Assembly (NCBI RefSeq): GCF_000425185.1
Contig: NZ_AULH01000017.1
Span: forward strand, 1-64,000
Direction: 5' to 3'
Length of the DNA: 64,000 bases
DNA from: Pleomorphomonas koreensis DSM 23070
GTDB lineage: Bacteria > Pseudomonadota > Alphaproteobacteria > Rhizobiales > Pleomorphomonadaceae
How positions within the stretch are numbered: position 1 is the stretch's first letter; each line of letters opens with the position of its first letter. The translations under genes and the position numbers were made by a program. This document shows positions 23,349-32,423 of the stretch, one piece after another. The notes under the pieces are model-generated. The model was not told the origin of the DNA. It was given only the letters and a program-made list of their open reading frames with translations, and did not search any database.

Positions 23349-25430
23349 CTAGGCGCCGGGGTTCTTGTAGAGGCCGCGCCAGTCGATGGCCTTGGCGCCG
23401 AAGTCGAGGCGGCACTTGATCTCGACGCCGTCGACATCAAAGCCGTTGCGGGTTTCGATATAGGCACCCTGCTGACCTTCCAGATACGCGTACTCGATGG
23501 TGTCGATCTGGTTCGGGCTTGCCGCCAGATACCAGGTCTTATCATCTGCCGCGTCGAGGCGCGGCTCGCTGATCGGGCTGAGCGTGCGGATCGACTGCGG
23601 CACGACGTTGCTGATTGCCGCCGGCACCAGATTCTGCGCCACCAGCTGCTCGGCCTTGAGCTCGAGCGCGGCGGGCACGATCAGGAAGGCCGGGCGAATG
23701 TTGAGCACCGTCTTCTTGTCGAGCCCGGTCTGTTTGGCCATCGCCGCGCGCGCCGCGCCAACACTGGTGACATCGAGCGCCGCGCCAGAGCCAGCGAGGT
23801 TCTTGTGGCTGGCATGGAACAGCGCTGTGCCGTCAGCCATGGCGGGGTTCGCGGTAACGATGCCCCAGACCACGTCGCTTTCCAGCTGGGCGATCGAGTT
23901 GCCATACATCGCCGGAATGCGGGTGAAGGCGTCGAGATCATCGTTGATCAGCACCTGCCTTGTGATCGCAACGACCCGGCCATAGGTCTTGACGCGGTAG
24001 CTTTCCTTCGACTCCCCAAGCGTGCCGCGCTTGAACTCACCGCTCTCGCCGACTTCCAGCAGCTGCGGCGCCTCGCCGAGCTGGACACGGTGCATGGCCT
24101 TGAAATCGGTCGCCAGTACCTGACGGCAGAACAGCGTGAAGGTGCGCGGATAAGTGTCATAGGCCTGGCGCAGCGTCTTGTTGGTGACGGCCGAGAGGAT
24201 CTCGGGAAAGTCCGAGGTCGAATGCAGCGCCCGCGTCGCCACCTCATCACGCGACAGGCCGCGCGTATTGACGCCAACATCGGCGAGGCTTTCACGGGCG
24301 AGCTCCAGCAGCGTCATGCCGCGATATTGCCGGGCGGCGTCCTCCAACTGAAACAGCGTCGGGCTGTAGCGATGCAGCAGCGCGTTGGCCACCGCGTCGC
24401 GGCGGGTGGTGCGCTCGTCCTGTCCGCCGAGCGGGATGGAGATCTGGCTGAAGGTTCGGGTCTCTTCCGACTTGGCGGCGACCTGATCGAGAATCAGGCG
24501 GCGGGATTCGTCGATGCTGACACCACGCTTGACCAGATCCTCGGCAAAATTGCGCTCGAGGTTGAGACGCCCCGCCAGATCGTAGATGGTCGATACGCGC
24601 TCGCGCTCCGCTTCGCGGGCTCGGGTGGCGATGGCTTCCGTATCGGAAGCGGCGGCCATTTCCGGGCTCGATGCTTTCGGCTGCGCACGCATCTCAGATG
24701 CAGCCGGCGTCGCTGGCGCAGGCGAAGCCTGCTGTCCGGCAGCGGAAGGCGGGACCGGTTGGGTACGAGTTTCAATGATTGCGGGGTCATCTCCCGCTAC
24801 GACAGTCGTGCTCTCGGGCATGATGGCCTCCTTGTTCGAGCGGGTTTCAACGATTTCGATCGGATAGCTGGTCTGGTCTGCGGCACGCACCTGGGCGCGC
24901 GGGTCGGCGGGAACGGTGACGAAGCTGACCTCGAGCGGCGTCCAGCGCTCGACGATGCGCTTCTCGACGTCGCCCTTCTTCTCGGCCTCAATGACCTTCG
25001 CCCGGTCGATCGAATAGCCGACCGACACATTGCGGATGATGCCGTCGCTGATCAGGCCGAACATCCGGTCGGCGGCCTGGTCGATGCCTTCGCGCGGAAA
25101 GCGGATGGTGGCCTTGCCTTCCTTGCCGTCGATCCAGGCGCGCTCGACCACGCCGACCTGCGAGAACGACGACCAGATGGAATGGCTGTCGAGCGCCGGC
25201 GCTCCGGCATTGAGGCGCGACAGATCAACCGCTGCATTGCTGACTTCGAGGATTTCGTCGAAAGGAACGGAGCTGTCCCAGCCGGTCCAGCGCCGGCGGC
25301 GTACGGCTGCGCCGGTGGTGAAGACGACATCGACCGAGCGCGCCTCGGTATCGACCGTTGACGGCGCAATGGGTTCTCGCCGCGTCTGCATCGGCAAAGA
25401 TGCAGGCACGGTCACGATCTTGTCGGGCAT
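23349..25430 (-). CDS. prohead protease / major capsid protein fusion
   Basis: A 693-residue protein beginning at the ATG at 25430, with GGAGAAG upstream. Residues ~1-190 resemble a Mu-like/HK97-type prohead protease (LDSHSIWSSF, later GIIRNVSVGYSI and TPLEVSFVTVPADP). Residues ~205-340 are a Pro/Ala/Thr-rich and then helical delta/scaffold-like region. The remainder is an HK97-fold major capsid (YDTYPRTFTLFCRQ, VWGIVTANPAMADG). Natural protease-capsid fusions are known in related prophages. A strong internal start at 24821 could give a separate scaffold-capsid product. Confidence 0.85.
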   Translation of the reverse strand: MPDKIVTVPASLPMQTRREPIAPSTVDTEARSVDVVFTTGAAVRRRRWTGWDSSVPFDEILEVSNAAVDLSRLNAGAPALDSHSIWSSFSQVGVVERAWIDGKEGKATIRFPREGIDQAADRMFGLISDGIIRNVSVGYSIDRAKVIEAEKKGDVEKRIVERWTPLEVSFVTVPADPRAQVRAADQTSYPIEIVETRSNKEAIMPESTTVVAGDDPAIIETRTQPVPPSAAGQQASPAPATPAASEMRAQPKASSPEMAAASDTEAIATRAREAERERVSTIYDLAGRLNLERNFAEDLVKRGVSIDESRRLILDQVAAKSEETRTFSQISIPLGGQDERTTRRDAVANALLHRYSPTLFQLEDAARQYRGMTLLELARESLADVGVNTRGLSRDEVATRALHSTSDFPEILSAVTNKTLRQAYDTYPRTFTLFCRQVLATDFKAMHRVQLGEAPQLLEVGESGEFKRGTLGESKESYRVKTYGRVVAITRQVLINDDLDAFTRIPAMYGNSIAQLESDVVWGIVTANPAMADGTALFHASHKNLAGSGAALDVTSVGAARAAMAKQTGLDKKTVLNIRPAFLIVPAALELKAEQLVAQNLVPAAISNVVPQSIRTLSPISEPRLDAADDKTWYLAASPNQIDTIEYAYLEGQQGAYIETRNGFDVDGVEIKCRLDFGAKAIDWRGLYKNPGA
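24819..24833 (-). promoter_or_regulatory. internal Shine-Dalgarno and ATG inside the protease-capsid gene
   Basis: On the minus strand AAGGAGG (24827-24833) lies 5 nt before an in-frame ATG at 24821, exactly at the junction between the protease domain and the linker/scaffold region. This is the best ribosome binding site in the head module, and nothing in the protein sequence requires it. It would let ribosomes make a scaffold-capsid protein without the protease. Confidence 0.65.
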
Positions 25431-25440
25431 GGCCCTTCTC

Positions 25441-26946
25441 CTATTGATCGGATTCGGCGCGCGCCGGCTCAGGCGCCGCCGGATCATCCCGCTGCGCGAT
25501 GCCGGTCTTGGTGACGCGACGCGGATCGCTGTCGAGAATGAGCCCCAGCGCATCGAGCTTGGCGTTGGTGGCGGCGATCTCGGTCAGCACCTGATCGGGA
25601 TTACGGCCCTGCTGGGCGATCACTTCGGCCAGCGTCATGGTGCCGGAGCGGATCGACAGCAGGTTCGCCATCGCGTCCTTGTAGGGATCGACCGCCTCGA
25701 ACTTCGGCGGCGACCATTCAACCGGAACATCGGACGTCGGGATTTGGCCCGCGGCCCATGCCGCCTCGATGAACCAGCGCCACACCGGCACACACAGCAT
25801 CGGGATGAACAGCTGCCACTGCACGGCATCGATCATGCGGCGAAATTCGACCAGGCCGGCCCGGATCGAGGAATAGTTCACCTGGCTGAGGTCGCCGGTC
25901 AGTAACTCATAGGGCACACGGAAGCCGGCCGAGATGGTGTGCAGGCTGGCGCGCTTGTATTCGCCATAGCCGCCGGTGGCAGCGGGCTGATTGAAGCGAA
26001 TGTCCTTGCCGCCGCGGGCATAGGCAATCAGCCCCGGCTCGAACTGTTCGACCCGATTGCCGTCGGCATCGACGACGGCAGGTGCAATGCCCTGCTGTGC
26101 TTCATCATCGCCGAAGACGATGGCCGTGACGCAGGCTTCGGTCTTCTTGCGCACGATCTCGGCCACCTCGTAGTCGTCGAGATCACGCAAGCTGCGGATG
26201 ACCGGCGCGCCCCAAGGCACGCCGCGCACCTGTGTGCGCTGTTTCTCGTAGATGTGAGCGATCTCGCTGGCAGATACCGGGCGACTCTGCGCGCCGTTCT
26301 GCAATGTACCATACGCATCACCCGGATGCTCGGTATGCAGCCAATAGGCCCGACGCTTGCCGAGAGCATCAAGCTCGATGCCCTGCACCAGGCGGCCCGC
26401 GCCAATGACGCCGGATTTGATGGCGTCGAGGAAGTCGGCCTCCAGCACCTGCAACTGCAGCGGCACCGGCAGACCATCGGCGGCGCGGCGTAACCTGCGG
26501 CGCACCAGCACTTCACCGGCCTCGATCATCTCGCGGCAGATCAGGGTTTGCAGTCCATAGAAATCGAGCTGACCGTCGGCATCGCAATCCGCCGTCCAGC
26601 GTTCGAAGAGAGTATCGACCTTGCGGTCGAGCGCCTCGTCGCCGCTGGCGGCGCGCGGCATGATGCCGGCGCCGACGATGTTGTTGACCAGCACCGCCAC
26701 CGCTTTCGCGGCATGTGGATTGTTGCGCACCAGATCGCGCATCCGGTCGCGCAGCAGCGCGCCAGCCACGCCGATCTCGGTGTCGGCCGACGAACCCGGT
26801 GCACGCCAGCCATCGGTACGCCGACCCTTGGTCGCGCCATCGTAACCGCGCGTCAGCGTCTCGAAGGCCTGACGGGCGAGCACGCGGCGGGCTGCGGCAC
26901 GCGGCGCCACTGTGGCAATGGCGCGGTCGAACCAGTTGGCCGGCAT
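25441..26946 (-). CDS. lambda-family portal protein (gpB-like)
   Basis: A 501-residue portal protein from the ATG at 26946. Recognisable blocks are a HAAKAVAVLVNNIVGAGI segment at ~75, GLQTLICREMIEAGEVLVRR at ~135, and IRAGLVEFRRMIDAVQWQLF at ~390, all typical of lambda gpB-like portals. It forms the dodecameric DNA gate at the capsid vertex. The stop lies 10 bp before the protease-capsid start. An in-frame extension past 26946 crosses a repeat-like hairpin and is not considered coding. Confidence 0.9.
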   Translation of the reverse strand: MPANWFDRAIATVAPRAAARRVLARQAFETLTRGYDGATKGRRTDGWRAPGSSADTEIGVAGALLRDRMRDLVRNNPHAAKAVAVLVNNIVGAGIMPRAASGDEALDRKVDTLFERWTADCDADGQLDFYGLQTLICREMIEAGEVLVRRRLRRAADGLPVPLQLQVLEADFLDAIKSGVIGAGRLVQGIELDALGKRRAYWLHTEHPGDAYGTLQNGAQSRPVSASEIAHIYEKQRTQVRGVPWGAPVIRSLRDLDDYEVAEIVRKKTEACVTAIVFGDDEAQQGIAPAVVDADGNRVEQFEPGLIAYARGGKDIRFNQPAATGGYGEYKRASLHTISAGFRVPYELLTGDLSQVNYSSIRAGLVEFRRMIDAVQWQLFIPMLCVPVWRWFIEAAWAAGQIPTSDVPVEWSPPKFEAVDPYKDAMANLLSIRSGTMTLAEVIAQQGRNPDQVLTEIAATNAKLDALGLILDSDPRRVTKTGIAQRDDPAAPEPARAESDQ

Positions 26947-26956
26947 CACGGCATGG

Positions 26957-26994
26957 CCCCAAAAAGTGGGAACCGGTTTTTGGATAAGGTCATG
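26957..26994. repeat. Rhizobiales-style short palindromic repeat
   Basis: A stretch with 7-bp inverted arms (CCAAAAA 26959-26965, TTTTTGG 26977-26983) around GTGGGAACCGG. From memory, sequences of this type (AAAAGTGGGAACCGGTTTT) are very common between genes in Rhizobiales chromosomes. It fills the only gap between the gpW-like and portal genes. It could form a small hairpin; function is unknown. Copy number elsewhere in the genome cannot be seen here. Confidence 0.5.
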
Positions 26995-27001
26995 CCCATC
27001 A

Positions 27002-27223
27002 TTATTTGTCCCCGCGCACGAAGCCAGCGAGTCCGGCGACCGGCAGCGGCCTGTCCGTGCCGACGACGGCACGCTCGATGGTGCGGATGCGCGCGAGCAG
27101 ATCCTCGGCTGTGCCGTAGTCGACGGATTTCCCGTCATAGCTCACCCGCGTGGTGCCGCTGGCATAGGCGCGCCGCAGCGCCGACAGCTCGCTCGCGGTC
27201 CAATCAGTCACGGTCAAAACCAT
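27002..27223 (-). CDS. gpW-like head-tail joining protein
   Basis: A 73-residue protein from the ATG at 27223, overlapping the terminase stop by 10 bp. The pattern is TASELSALRRAYASGTTRVSYDG followed by a second helix LLARIRTIERAV, which matches the gpW family of head completion proteins. The position between TerL and portal is the same as in lambda (A-W-B). A longer frame upstream is a shadow of the terminase gene. Confidence 0.82.
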   Translation of the reverse strand: MVLTVTDWTASELSALRRAYASGTTRVSYDGKSVDYGTAEDLLARIRTIERAVVGTDRPLPVAGLAGFVRGDK

Positions 27224-29229
27224 CCTTCGCGCCGGCTGAGCCAATCGGAGCGTCGTTTCGTCTGCGGTGTCAGCGCGGGCCTGTTGATCTGCCCCGCAGG
27301 ATCGCTGTCGGTGGCGGCCGCCCCAAGCTGATCCTCGAGGTCGCGCCACCTCGACTCATCCCAGCGATCCGCACCGACGATCCAGGCCGCAGCGCGGGCG
27401 TAAGTCCGGCAATCCAGTGCCTCGTTGCGCTCGCGCAGTTTCTGCCATTCGAGCCGAGCGAAGCCGCGTTTTGTGCGCACGGTTACCAGCTGCTCGGCGA
27501 CGAACTGCTTCAACCATTCATTGTCGACCCAGTGCGGCAGATGCACCGTGCCCGGTTGGAATGTGGCACCTTGCGCGCGCTCTTCCTCCGTCGGCCGCGC
27601 GAGCCGCAGGAAGCGATAGGTCTCGGCCTTGAAGGTCGACACCGCCACTGTCCACAGCCGCGCGCCGCGGCGCAACCGTTTGCCGCCTTCGGTCGCATCG
27701 ACAAAGGTCGGACCCGAGACCGGGCTCGAGCGGTTGAAGCCCTCGACACCCTTCACCGGTGCGACCTGCGCAAAACCTTGCCGGCGCGACCAGGCATAGA
27801 CCGCGGGCGCCTCGAAGCCGGTGTCGATGGCAAGCCGCGCAATCCGCAAATGCGCGCCGCGTTCATGGGGCCATGAGCGATCGAGCAGCGCGGCCAGATC
27901 CGACCACGCGTCATGGCGATCCGGTCCGCCCTCGATGACGATGTGGTCGACGAGCCAGCTCTCCAGCCCGCGGCCCCAGGCCCAGACATCGACCTCGATG
28001 CGGTCCTTCTGAACGTCGGCGCCCGCCGACAGGAACAACCCGCCCATAGGCACCGTGCCCGATTTCCAGCGCTCGCGACGGTCGTAGAGCCGTTGCCAGT
28101 CGGGTGCCTCGCCGGTCTCAACCCAGGTCTCGCCGAGAATGGTGTTACGGAACGCCTTGATCGCCTCGTCGGCTCCTCGAGCAGCTTCCCAGCTTCTCGC
28201 GATCTGCATCCAGCTCATCCAGCCTACCGGCGAATAGAGCGCCGAGAGGTGATAGCCGACCGTCCGTGGATCGCTTGAGGTGGCGGTTGCCCGCCATTCG
28301 CCCGCCTCGAGCATCAAAGTCTTGTGGTGTTCGGCGATCGCAGCGTCGCAGCCCTCGCAATGATATTTTGCCGTCTCTGGCTTACCCTTGTCCCAACGCA
28401 GGCGTTCGAACTTCAGCCACTGCATCTGACTGCAATGCGGACACGGCACGAAGAACCTGCGCTGATCGCTGGCCTCATATTCCCGCTCGATGCGCGAGAG
28501 ACTGCGGATCGTCGGCGTCGAAACCAGCAACACCTTGCGCCGATGCGCGAAGGTCAGCGACCTTGCTTCGGCGAGCGTTACCGGGTCGCCTTCCTCGTCG
28601 GCCGAGGCCGGATAGGCATCGACCTCGTCAAGAAAGATGTAGCGTGCCGGCGTCGAGCGCAGGCCGACGGCGGAATTGGCGCCCGTCATGATCAGGATGC
28701 CGCCGGCGAATTCCTTCGACAGCATGGTGTTGCCGGAGTCGCGCGAGCGTGGCGGCTTGACCCGATCCCGCAGCTCGGGGCTCTCGTCGATCAGCGGATC
28801 GATGCGCTGGCGCGAATTGCGCTTGGCGAGCTCCACCGTCGGCTGGACTGCCAGCATCGGCCCCGGCGCCTGATGGACCACGAAACCGATCCAGTTGTTT
28901 CCCGCTTCGGTGGCGCCGACCTGTGCGGCTTTCATGAACACGACACGTTGCGTCGGATCACTTGGCGACAACCGATCCATGATCTCGCGCATGTAAGGCG
29001 TGCGCATGGTGCGATAGCGTCCCGGTTCGGCTGAAGCGCGCGACGACAATCGGCGATGCCGGTCCGCCCATTGCGAAACGGTCAGGTCGGGGTCGGGTGT
29101 GAGACCAGCGCTCCAGGTGCGCTGGATGTCCGTCGCACCATCAAATGCGGTCAGGTCATCATCACCACCGCGATCCTCACCGGAAATCGGGCCGGACCTC
29201 GGCGAGTTCGTCGAGGTGGGCGCGTACAT
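27214..29229 (-). CDS. terL: terminase large subunit (GpA family)
   Basis: A 671-residue large terminase of the lambda GpA type. The ATPase part shows VVFMKAAQVGATEAGNN near residue 100 and the Walker B-like segment YIFLDEVDAYP near 195. A CPHC...CEGC zinc-like pair lies at ~265-295, and the C-terminal nuclease region includes the VDVWAWG and LAIDTGFEAPAVYAW segments. It packages DNA into proheads and cuts genome ends. The start at 29229 lies inside the TerS gene; a shorter form is possible because the first ~25 residues look unconserved. Confidence 0.92.
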   Translation of the reverse strand: MYAPTSTNSPRSGPISGEDRGGDDDLTAFDGATDIQRTWSAGLTPDPDLTVSQWADRHRRLSSRASAEPGRYRTMRTPYMREIMDRLSPSDPTQRVVFMKAAQVGATEAGNNWIGFVVHQAPGPMLAVQPTVELAKRNSRQRIDPLIDESPELRDRVKPPRSRDSGNTMLSKEFAGGILIMTGANSAVGLRSTPARYIFLDEVDAYPASADEEGDPVTLAEARSLTFAHRRKVLLVSTPTIRSLSRIEREYEASDQRRFFVPCPHCSQMQWLKFERLRWDKGKPETAKYHCEGCDAAIAEHHKTLMLEAGEWRATATSSDPRTVGYHLSALYSPVGWMSWMQIARSWEAARGADEAIKAFRNTILGETWVETGEAPDWQRLYDRRERWKSGTVPMGGLFLSAGADVQKDRIEVDVWAWGRGLESWLVDHIVIEGGPDRHDAWSDLAALLDRSWPHERGAHLRIARLAIDTGFEAPAVYAWSRRQGFAQVAPVKGVEGFNRSSPVSGPTFVDATEGGKRLRRGARLWTVAVSTFKAETYRFLRLARPTEEERAQGATFQPGTVHLPHWVDNEWLKQFVAEQLVTVRTKRGFARLEWQKLRERNEALDCRTYARAAAWIVGADRWDESRWRDLEDQLGAAATDSDPAGQINRPALTPQTKRRSDWLSRREGWF

Positions 29230-29731
29230 GACTCGTAAGGACCCTCTGCATCGCGGCCGGCTCCATGCCGAGCTCAGCCGCCATCAGTGCTGCCACCCGT
29301 GCCGGCCAGTTCACCCATGCGTCACGCTCCTCGCGTGCCAGCCGGAACACCAGCAAGGTGGCCCGGCTGCGGTCGATCAATTCTCCCTTGAGCTTGAGGA
29401 GCTTCAGCCGCCGCTCCTGCGCCTTCAACACCTCGTTGGCGGTCTTGGCCTGCAGAAAGGTTGTGCCGCCGCCAACCATCGGCGCGGCAAGACCCTGTTC
29501 GCGCAGCGTGTCGCCGACGGCCGTTACGGCCGCTTCTGACACCGGCTTCAGTTTTGGCGGCCTCCTGGTCTTCGACGGGTCGGTCGTCTCCGCGCGACGA
29601 GTGTCGCTGGCTTGTGCGTCGATGCTGCCGTCGGGATGAAGCACCATCCGCCCGGCCGTCTTCGCTTTCTGGATGGCACCGCGCGACAGCCCGGCATGCG
29701 CGGCGTACTGGCGCTCACTCACGCCCTCCAT
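29177..29731 (-). CDS. terS: terminase small subunit
   Basis: A 184-residue protein with an N-terminal helix-turn-helix (SERQYAAHAGLSRGAIQKAKTAG), a basic Pro/Lys linker and a C-terminal helical region that overlaps the TerL start by 53 bp. This is the layout of phage small terminases, which recognise the packaging site. It is the first gene of the late structural operon; plus-strand genes diverge upstream, so the 120 bp between likely hold the late promoter. Confidence 0.82.
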   Translation of the reverse strand: MEGVSERQYAAHAGLSRGAIQKAKTAGRMVLHPDGSIDAQASDTRRAETTDPSKTRRPPKLKPVSEAAVTAVGDTLREQGLAAPMVGGGTTFLQAKTANEVLKAQERRLKLLKLKGELIDRSRATLLVFRLAREERDAWVNWPARVAALMAAELGMEPAAMQRVLTSHVRAHLDELAEVRPDFR

Positions 29732-29851
29732 CGCACGCCCCCTATCCAGCTCGGCAATGGCTCGGAAATAGCAATGAAATGATCGTCTTATTCAGTTGAT
29801 GATCCTGTCGTTCAGAGCATCACTGTGAGCACGAACAGAAAGGACCACGCC

Positions 29852-30064
29852 ATGACGAACGCCAGAACAGCCATCGACGCCTTCATTGCCGCCAAGCTCG
29901 AAATCGACGACATGCTCGAGCGCCTCAAGTCGCTGAGCGACGAGCACTTCAATACCGACCCCGACGCAATCAACTGGGCCGATGTCGGCACGCTGGACCA
30001 CTACCGCGGGAGGCTGCGCGAGATCTGCGACAGCGCTTTCCACGAAGGCGAGTACGCCCAATAG
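29852..30064 (+). CDS. small hypothetical phage protein, 70 aa
   Basis: Starts at an ATG with AAAGGACC upstream; a GTG at 29825 is an alternative. The product is acidic and helical with no known motif. It is on the plus strand, divergent from terS, and followed by a DUF3489 gene 88 bp downstream. Similar short genes in this position occur in rhizobial prophages, but I cannot name the family with confidence. Confidence 0.55.
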   Translation: MTNARTAIDAFIAAKLEIDDMLERLKSLSDEHFNTDPDAINWADVGTLDHYRGRLREICDSAFHEGEYAQ

Positions 30065-30152
30065 CACCAACAATTCCGGGTCCGCCCGCCGACTGGCGGG
30101 CTTGGCCTCGTAGAAGAGTTTGCATCCCGCACGCCCGAATACGGAGGCCACG

Positions 30153-30782
30153 ATGGCTCAACTTTCCGACACCCAACTCATCATTCTCAGCGCCGCCGCC
30201 CAGCGCGACGACCGCATCGCCCTGCCGCTGCCGGCCAATTTGAAAGGTGGTGCAGCCACCAAGGTGGTCAGCACCATGATTGCCAAGGGCCTTATTGAAG
30301 AGGTCGAGGCGCGGCGTATCGCTTTGCAGCCGCATCTGAGCGACCCAATCTGGCGCGAGACCGGCGACGGTCTCGGCATGACGCTGGTCGCCACAGATGC
30401 TGGACTTGCCGCCATCGGCATCGTGCTCGACGAGACACGTGAACCGGACGCGCCCGGTTCCGCCACAGGCGCCGACACGGACGCTACGGCCGACGAGGCG
30501 GGCCATGGCACCACCGTGACCGAAGTCGCGCCCACCGCGCCCGCTGGCGCAACGTCGCGTGCACAGCGCACGCTGCGCGAAGGGACCAAGCAGGCGACAC
30601 TGATCGCGATGCTGCGCGCAGAAGATGGCGCAACCATTGCCGAGATCGTCGCCGCCACCGAATGGCAACCGCACACCGTGCGAGGTGCCATGGCGGGCGC
30701 GCTCAAGAAGAAGCTCGGGCTGGTCGTCACTAGCGAGAAGATTGAAGGTCGCGGGCGCGTCTACCGGCTGCCCGCAGCCTGA
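30153..30782 (+). CDS. DUF3489 protein with C-terminal winged-helix-like domain
   Basis: A 209-residue product from the ATG at 30153, with ACGGAGG upstream. The N-terminal ~90 residues begin LSDTQLIILSAAAQRDD and form a helix-rich domain. An Ala/Thr/Asp-rich linker follows. The last ~75 residues (LREGTKQATLIAMLRAEDGATIAEIVAATEWQPHTVRGAM) match the DUF3489 helix-turn-helix domain. A DNA-binding regulator is likely. It converges on the minus-strand early genes with a 19-bp gap. Confidence 0.78.
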   Translation: MAQLSDTQLIILSAAAQRDDRIALPLPANLKGGAATKVVSTMIAKGLIEEVEARRIALQPHLSDPIWRETGDGLGMTLVATDAGLAAIGIVLDETREPDAPGSATGADTDATADEAGHGTTVTEVAPTAPAGATSRAQRTLREGTKQATLIAMLRAEDGATIAEIVAATEWQPHTVRGAMAGALKKKLGLVVTSEKIEGRGRVYRLPAA

Positions 30783-30801
30783 TGCCGCAGCTCTCATCCT
30801 G

Positions 30802-31059
30802 TCACAGCCGTCGCCCCGATGGGGCGGCGGTTGCCTCGTTGGCGCTCCGCATCCGGATGACCTCGAACACCCGCCGCAACGTAAAGCTGCGCGCGATCGA
30901 TACCGCGGTGAAGATCACGCCGATCACCATGTTCTCGGTTAACGTGACGGTAAGCTCGAACAGCGGTAACACCAGCACCTGCGTCACCACGGCAATGCCG
31001 TAACCGACAACGACGTTGGTGAGCGATTCCACCAGCGACATGGTGCGCGATTGTTTCAT
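30802..31059 (-). CDS. small two-span membrane protein (DUF7220/DUF2061-like)
   Basis: An 85-residue protein. The sequence SLVESLTNVVVGYGIAVVTQ and the downstream VIGVIFTAVSIARSFTLRRVFE show two membrane segments with a conserved arginine-rich exit, matching small phage proteins of the DUF7220 type. It overlaps the methyltransferase stop by four bases. Function is unknown; a role in superinfection or membrane modification would be speculation. Confidence 0.65.
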   Translation of the reverse strand: MKQSRTMSLVESLTNVVVGYGIAVVTQVLVLPLFELTVTLTENMVIGVIFTAVSIARSFTLRRVFEVIRMRSANEATAAPSGRRL

Positions 31060-32423
31060 GCCGCCTTGCGTTTCCTGCGCTTGACGCTGGTCGCCTCACA
31101 GGTCTCATGACTGGCGACATCACTGTCAGTGTCGCCGCCCAGCCGCTCCGTTCTCACCGTAGCAAATGTTCTCCCGTCGCCATCAAGAATTGCATCCTTG
31201 CCGGTTGCGGTCTGCCAGCGTTCGATCGCAACATCGACATAGGCCGGGCTGATCTCCATGGCGTAGACGCGACGGCCATTGGCTTCGCCGGCCATGATCT
31301 GTGAGCCGGAGCCCGAAAATGGCTCGTAGCACAGCCCGCCGCGCGTAACATGCTGGCGCATCGGAATGCCGAAGGCGTCGAGCGGCTTCGGCGTCGGATG
31401 ATCCGGCCGCTCATCCTTGGCAAAACTCGGCAGCAGCCAGGTCGAGGGCAGCGTTGCTTCCGCCACCTTGGGCGGGCGCTTGCCCTTGATCCAGCCCATG
31501 AAGCACGGCTCGTGTTTCCAGAGGTAGTGAGATCGCGTCAGGACGCCGCGATCCTTCACCCAGATGATCTGCTGATGCACGAACGCGCCGGCCTTTTCCC
31601 AACAATCCTCCAGCATCGCCTGGCGGCGCGACGCGTGCCAGCAATACCATGCGGCATCTTCCGCGATCGCCTCGGCAACGGCAGCGGCGATGAAATTGTC
31701 GTAAAGCTCGGCGCCCTGCGATGAGTCATCCCAGGTGGTGCCGTAGGACGGCGACCAATCCTTGTTCTGCGTCGGATGATTGGTGCCATCGTAATCGACA
31801 AGGTAAGGCGGATCGGTCGCGAACAGGATCGCGCGCTCGCCGTTCATCAGGCGGCGCACATCAGTATGGTTTGTGCTGTCGCCGCATAACAGCCGATGGT
31901 CGCCGAGGATCCACAGATCATGGGTGCGCGAGGCCGGATTGCGCGGAGGCTCGGGGATAGTGATCGGCGGCACGCTGGCGTCGTCACCATCATCACCCTC
32001 GGGCACATAGGCCAGCAGCTTGTCCAGCTCACCATCGGAGAACCCGACCAGCGACAGATCGAAATCTTCCGCCAACAGTTCGTTCAATTCGGCTGCGAGC
32101 AGCGCCTCGTCCCATGTTCCGAGTTCGGTCAATTTATTGTCGGCCAGACGATAGGCGCGGCGCTGCGCCTCGGTCAGATGCCCGAGCACGATCACCGGCG
32201 CCTCAAGCAGCCCGAGCTGCGCCGCCGCCAACACCCGGCCATGGCCCGCGATCAATTCGCCGTCGTCGGCCACCAGGCACGGCACGGTCCAGCCGAATTC
32301 GGCCATGCTGGCTGCGATCTTCGCCACCTGATCGGCGCCATGCACCTTTGCGTTCTTCGCGTAAGGCTGCAGGCGCGCAAGCGGCCACTGCTCGATCCGC
32401 TCGGGAGCGAAGGCGAGGGTCAT
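31056..32423 (-). CDS. ParB-domain DNA adenine/cytosine-N4 methyltransferase
   Basis: A 455-residue protein from the ATG at 32423, with AGGA upstream. Residues ~10-130 are a ParB/Srx-like domain (LIAGHGRVLAAAQLG at ~58-72). The methyltransferase part has the catalytic DPPY (204-207) and the AdoMet-binding EPFSGSGSQ near the C-terminus, the order of beta-class amino-methyltransferases. Many rhizobial phages encode such enzymes to protect their DNA from host restriction. There is no companion nuclease, so it is probably an orphan protective enzyme. Confidence 0.9.
   Translation of the reverse strand: MTLAFAPERIEQWPLARLQPYAKNAKVHGADQVAKIAASMAEFGWTVPCLVADDGELIAGHGRVLAAAQLGLLEAPVIVLGHLTEAQRRAYRLADNKLTELGTWDEALLAAELNELLAEDFDLSLVGFSDGELDKLLAYVPEGDDGDDASVPPITIPEPPRNPASRTHDLWILGDHRLLCGDSTNHTDVRRLMNGERAILFATDPPYLVDYDGTNHPTQNKDWSPSYGTTWDDSSQGAELYDNFIAAAVAEAIAEDAAWYCWHASRRQAMLEDCWEKAGAFVHQQIIWVKDRGVLTRSHYLWKHEPCFMGWIKGKRPPKVAEATLPSTWLLPSFAKDERPDHPTPKPLDAFGIPMRQHVTRGGLCYEPFSGSGSQIMAGEANGRRVYAMEISPAYVDVAIERWQTATGKDAILDGDGRTFATVRTERLGGDTDSDVASHETCEATSVKRRKRKAA

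Noticed and set aside
23334-25361. 675-residue plus-strand open frame opposite the capsid fusion
   Set aside because: Antisense shadow of the protease-capsid gene; no domain and no start signal.
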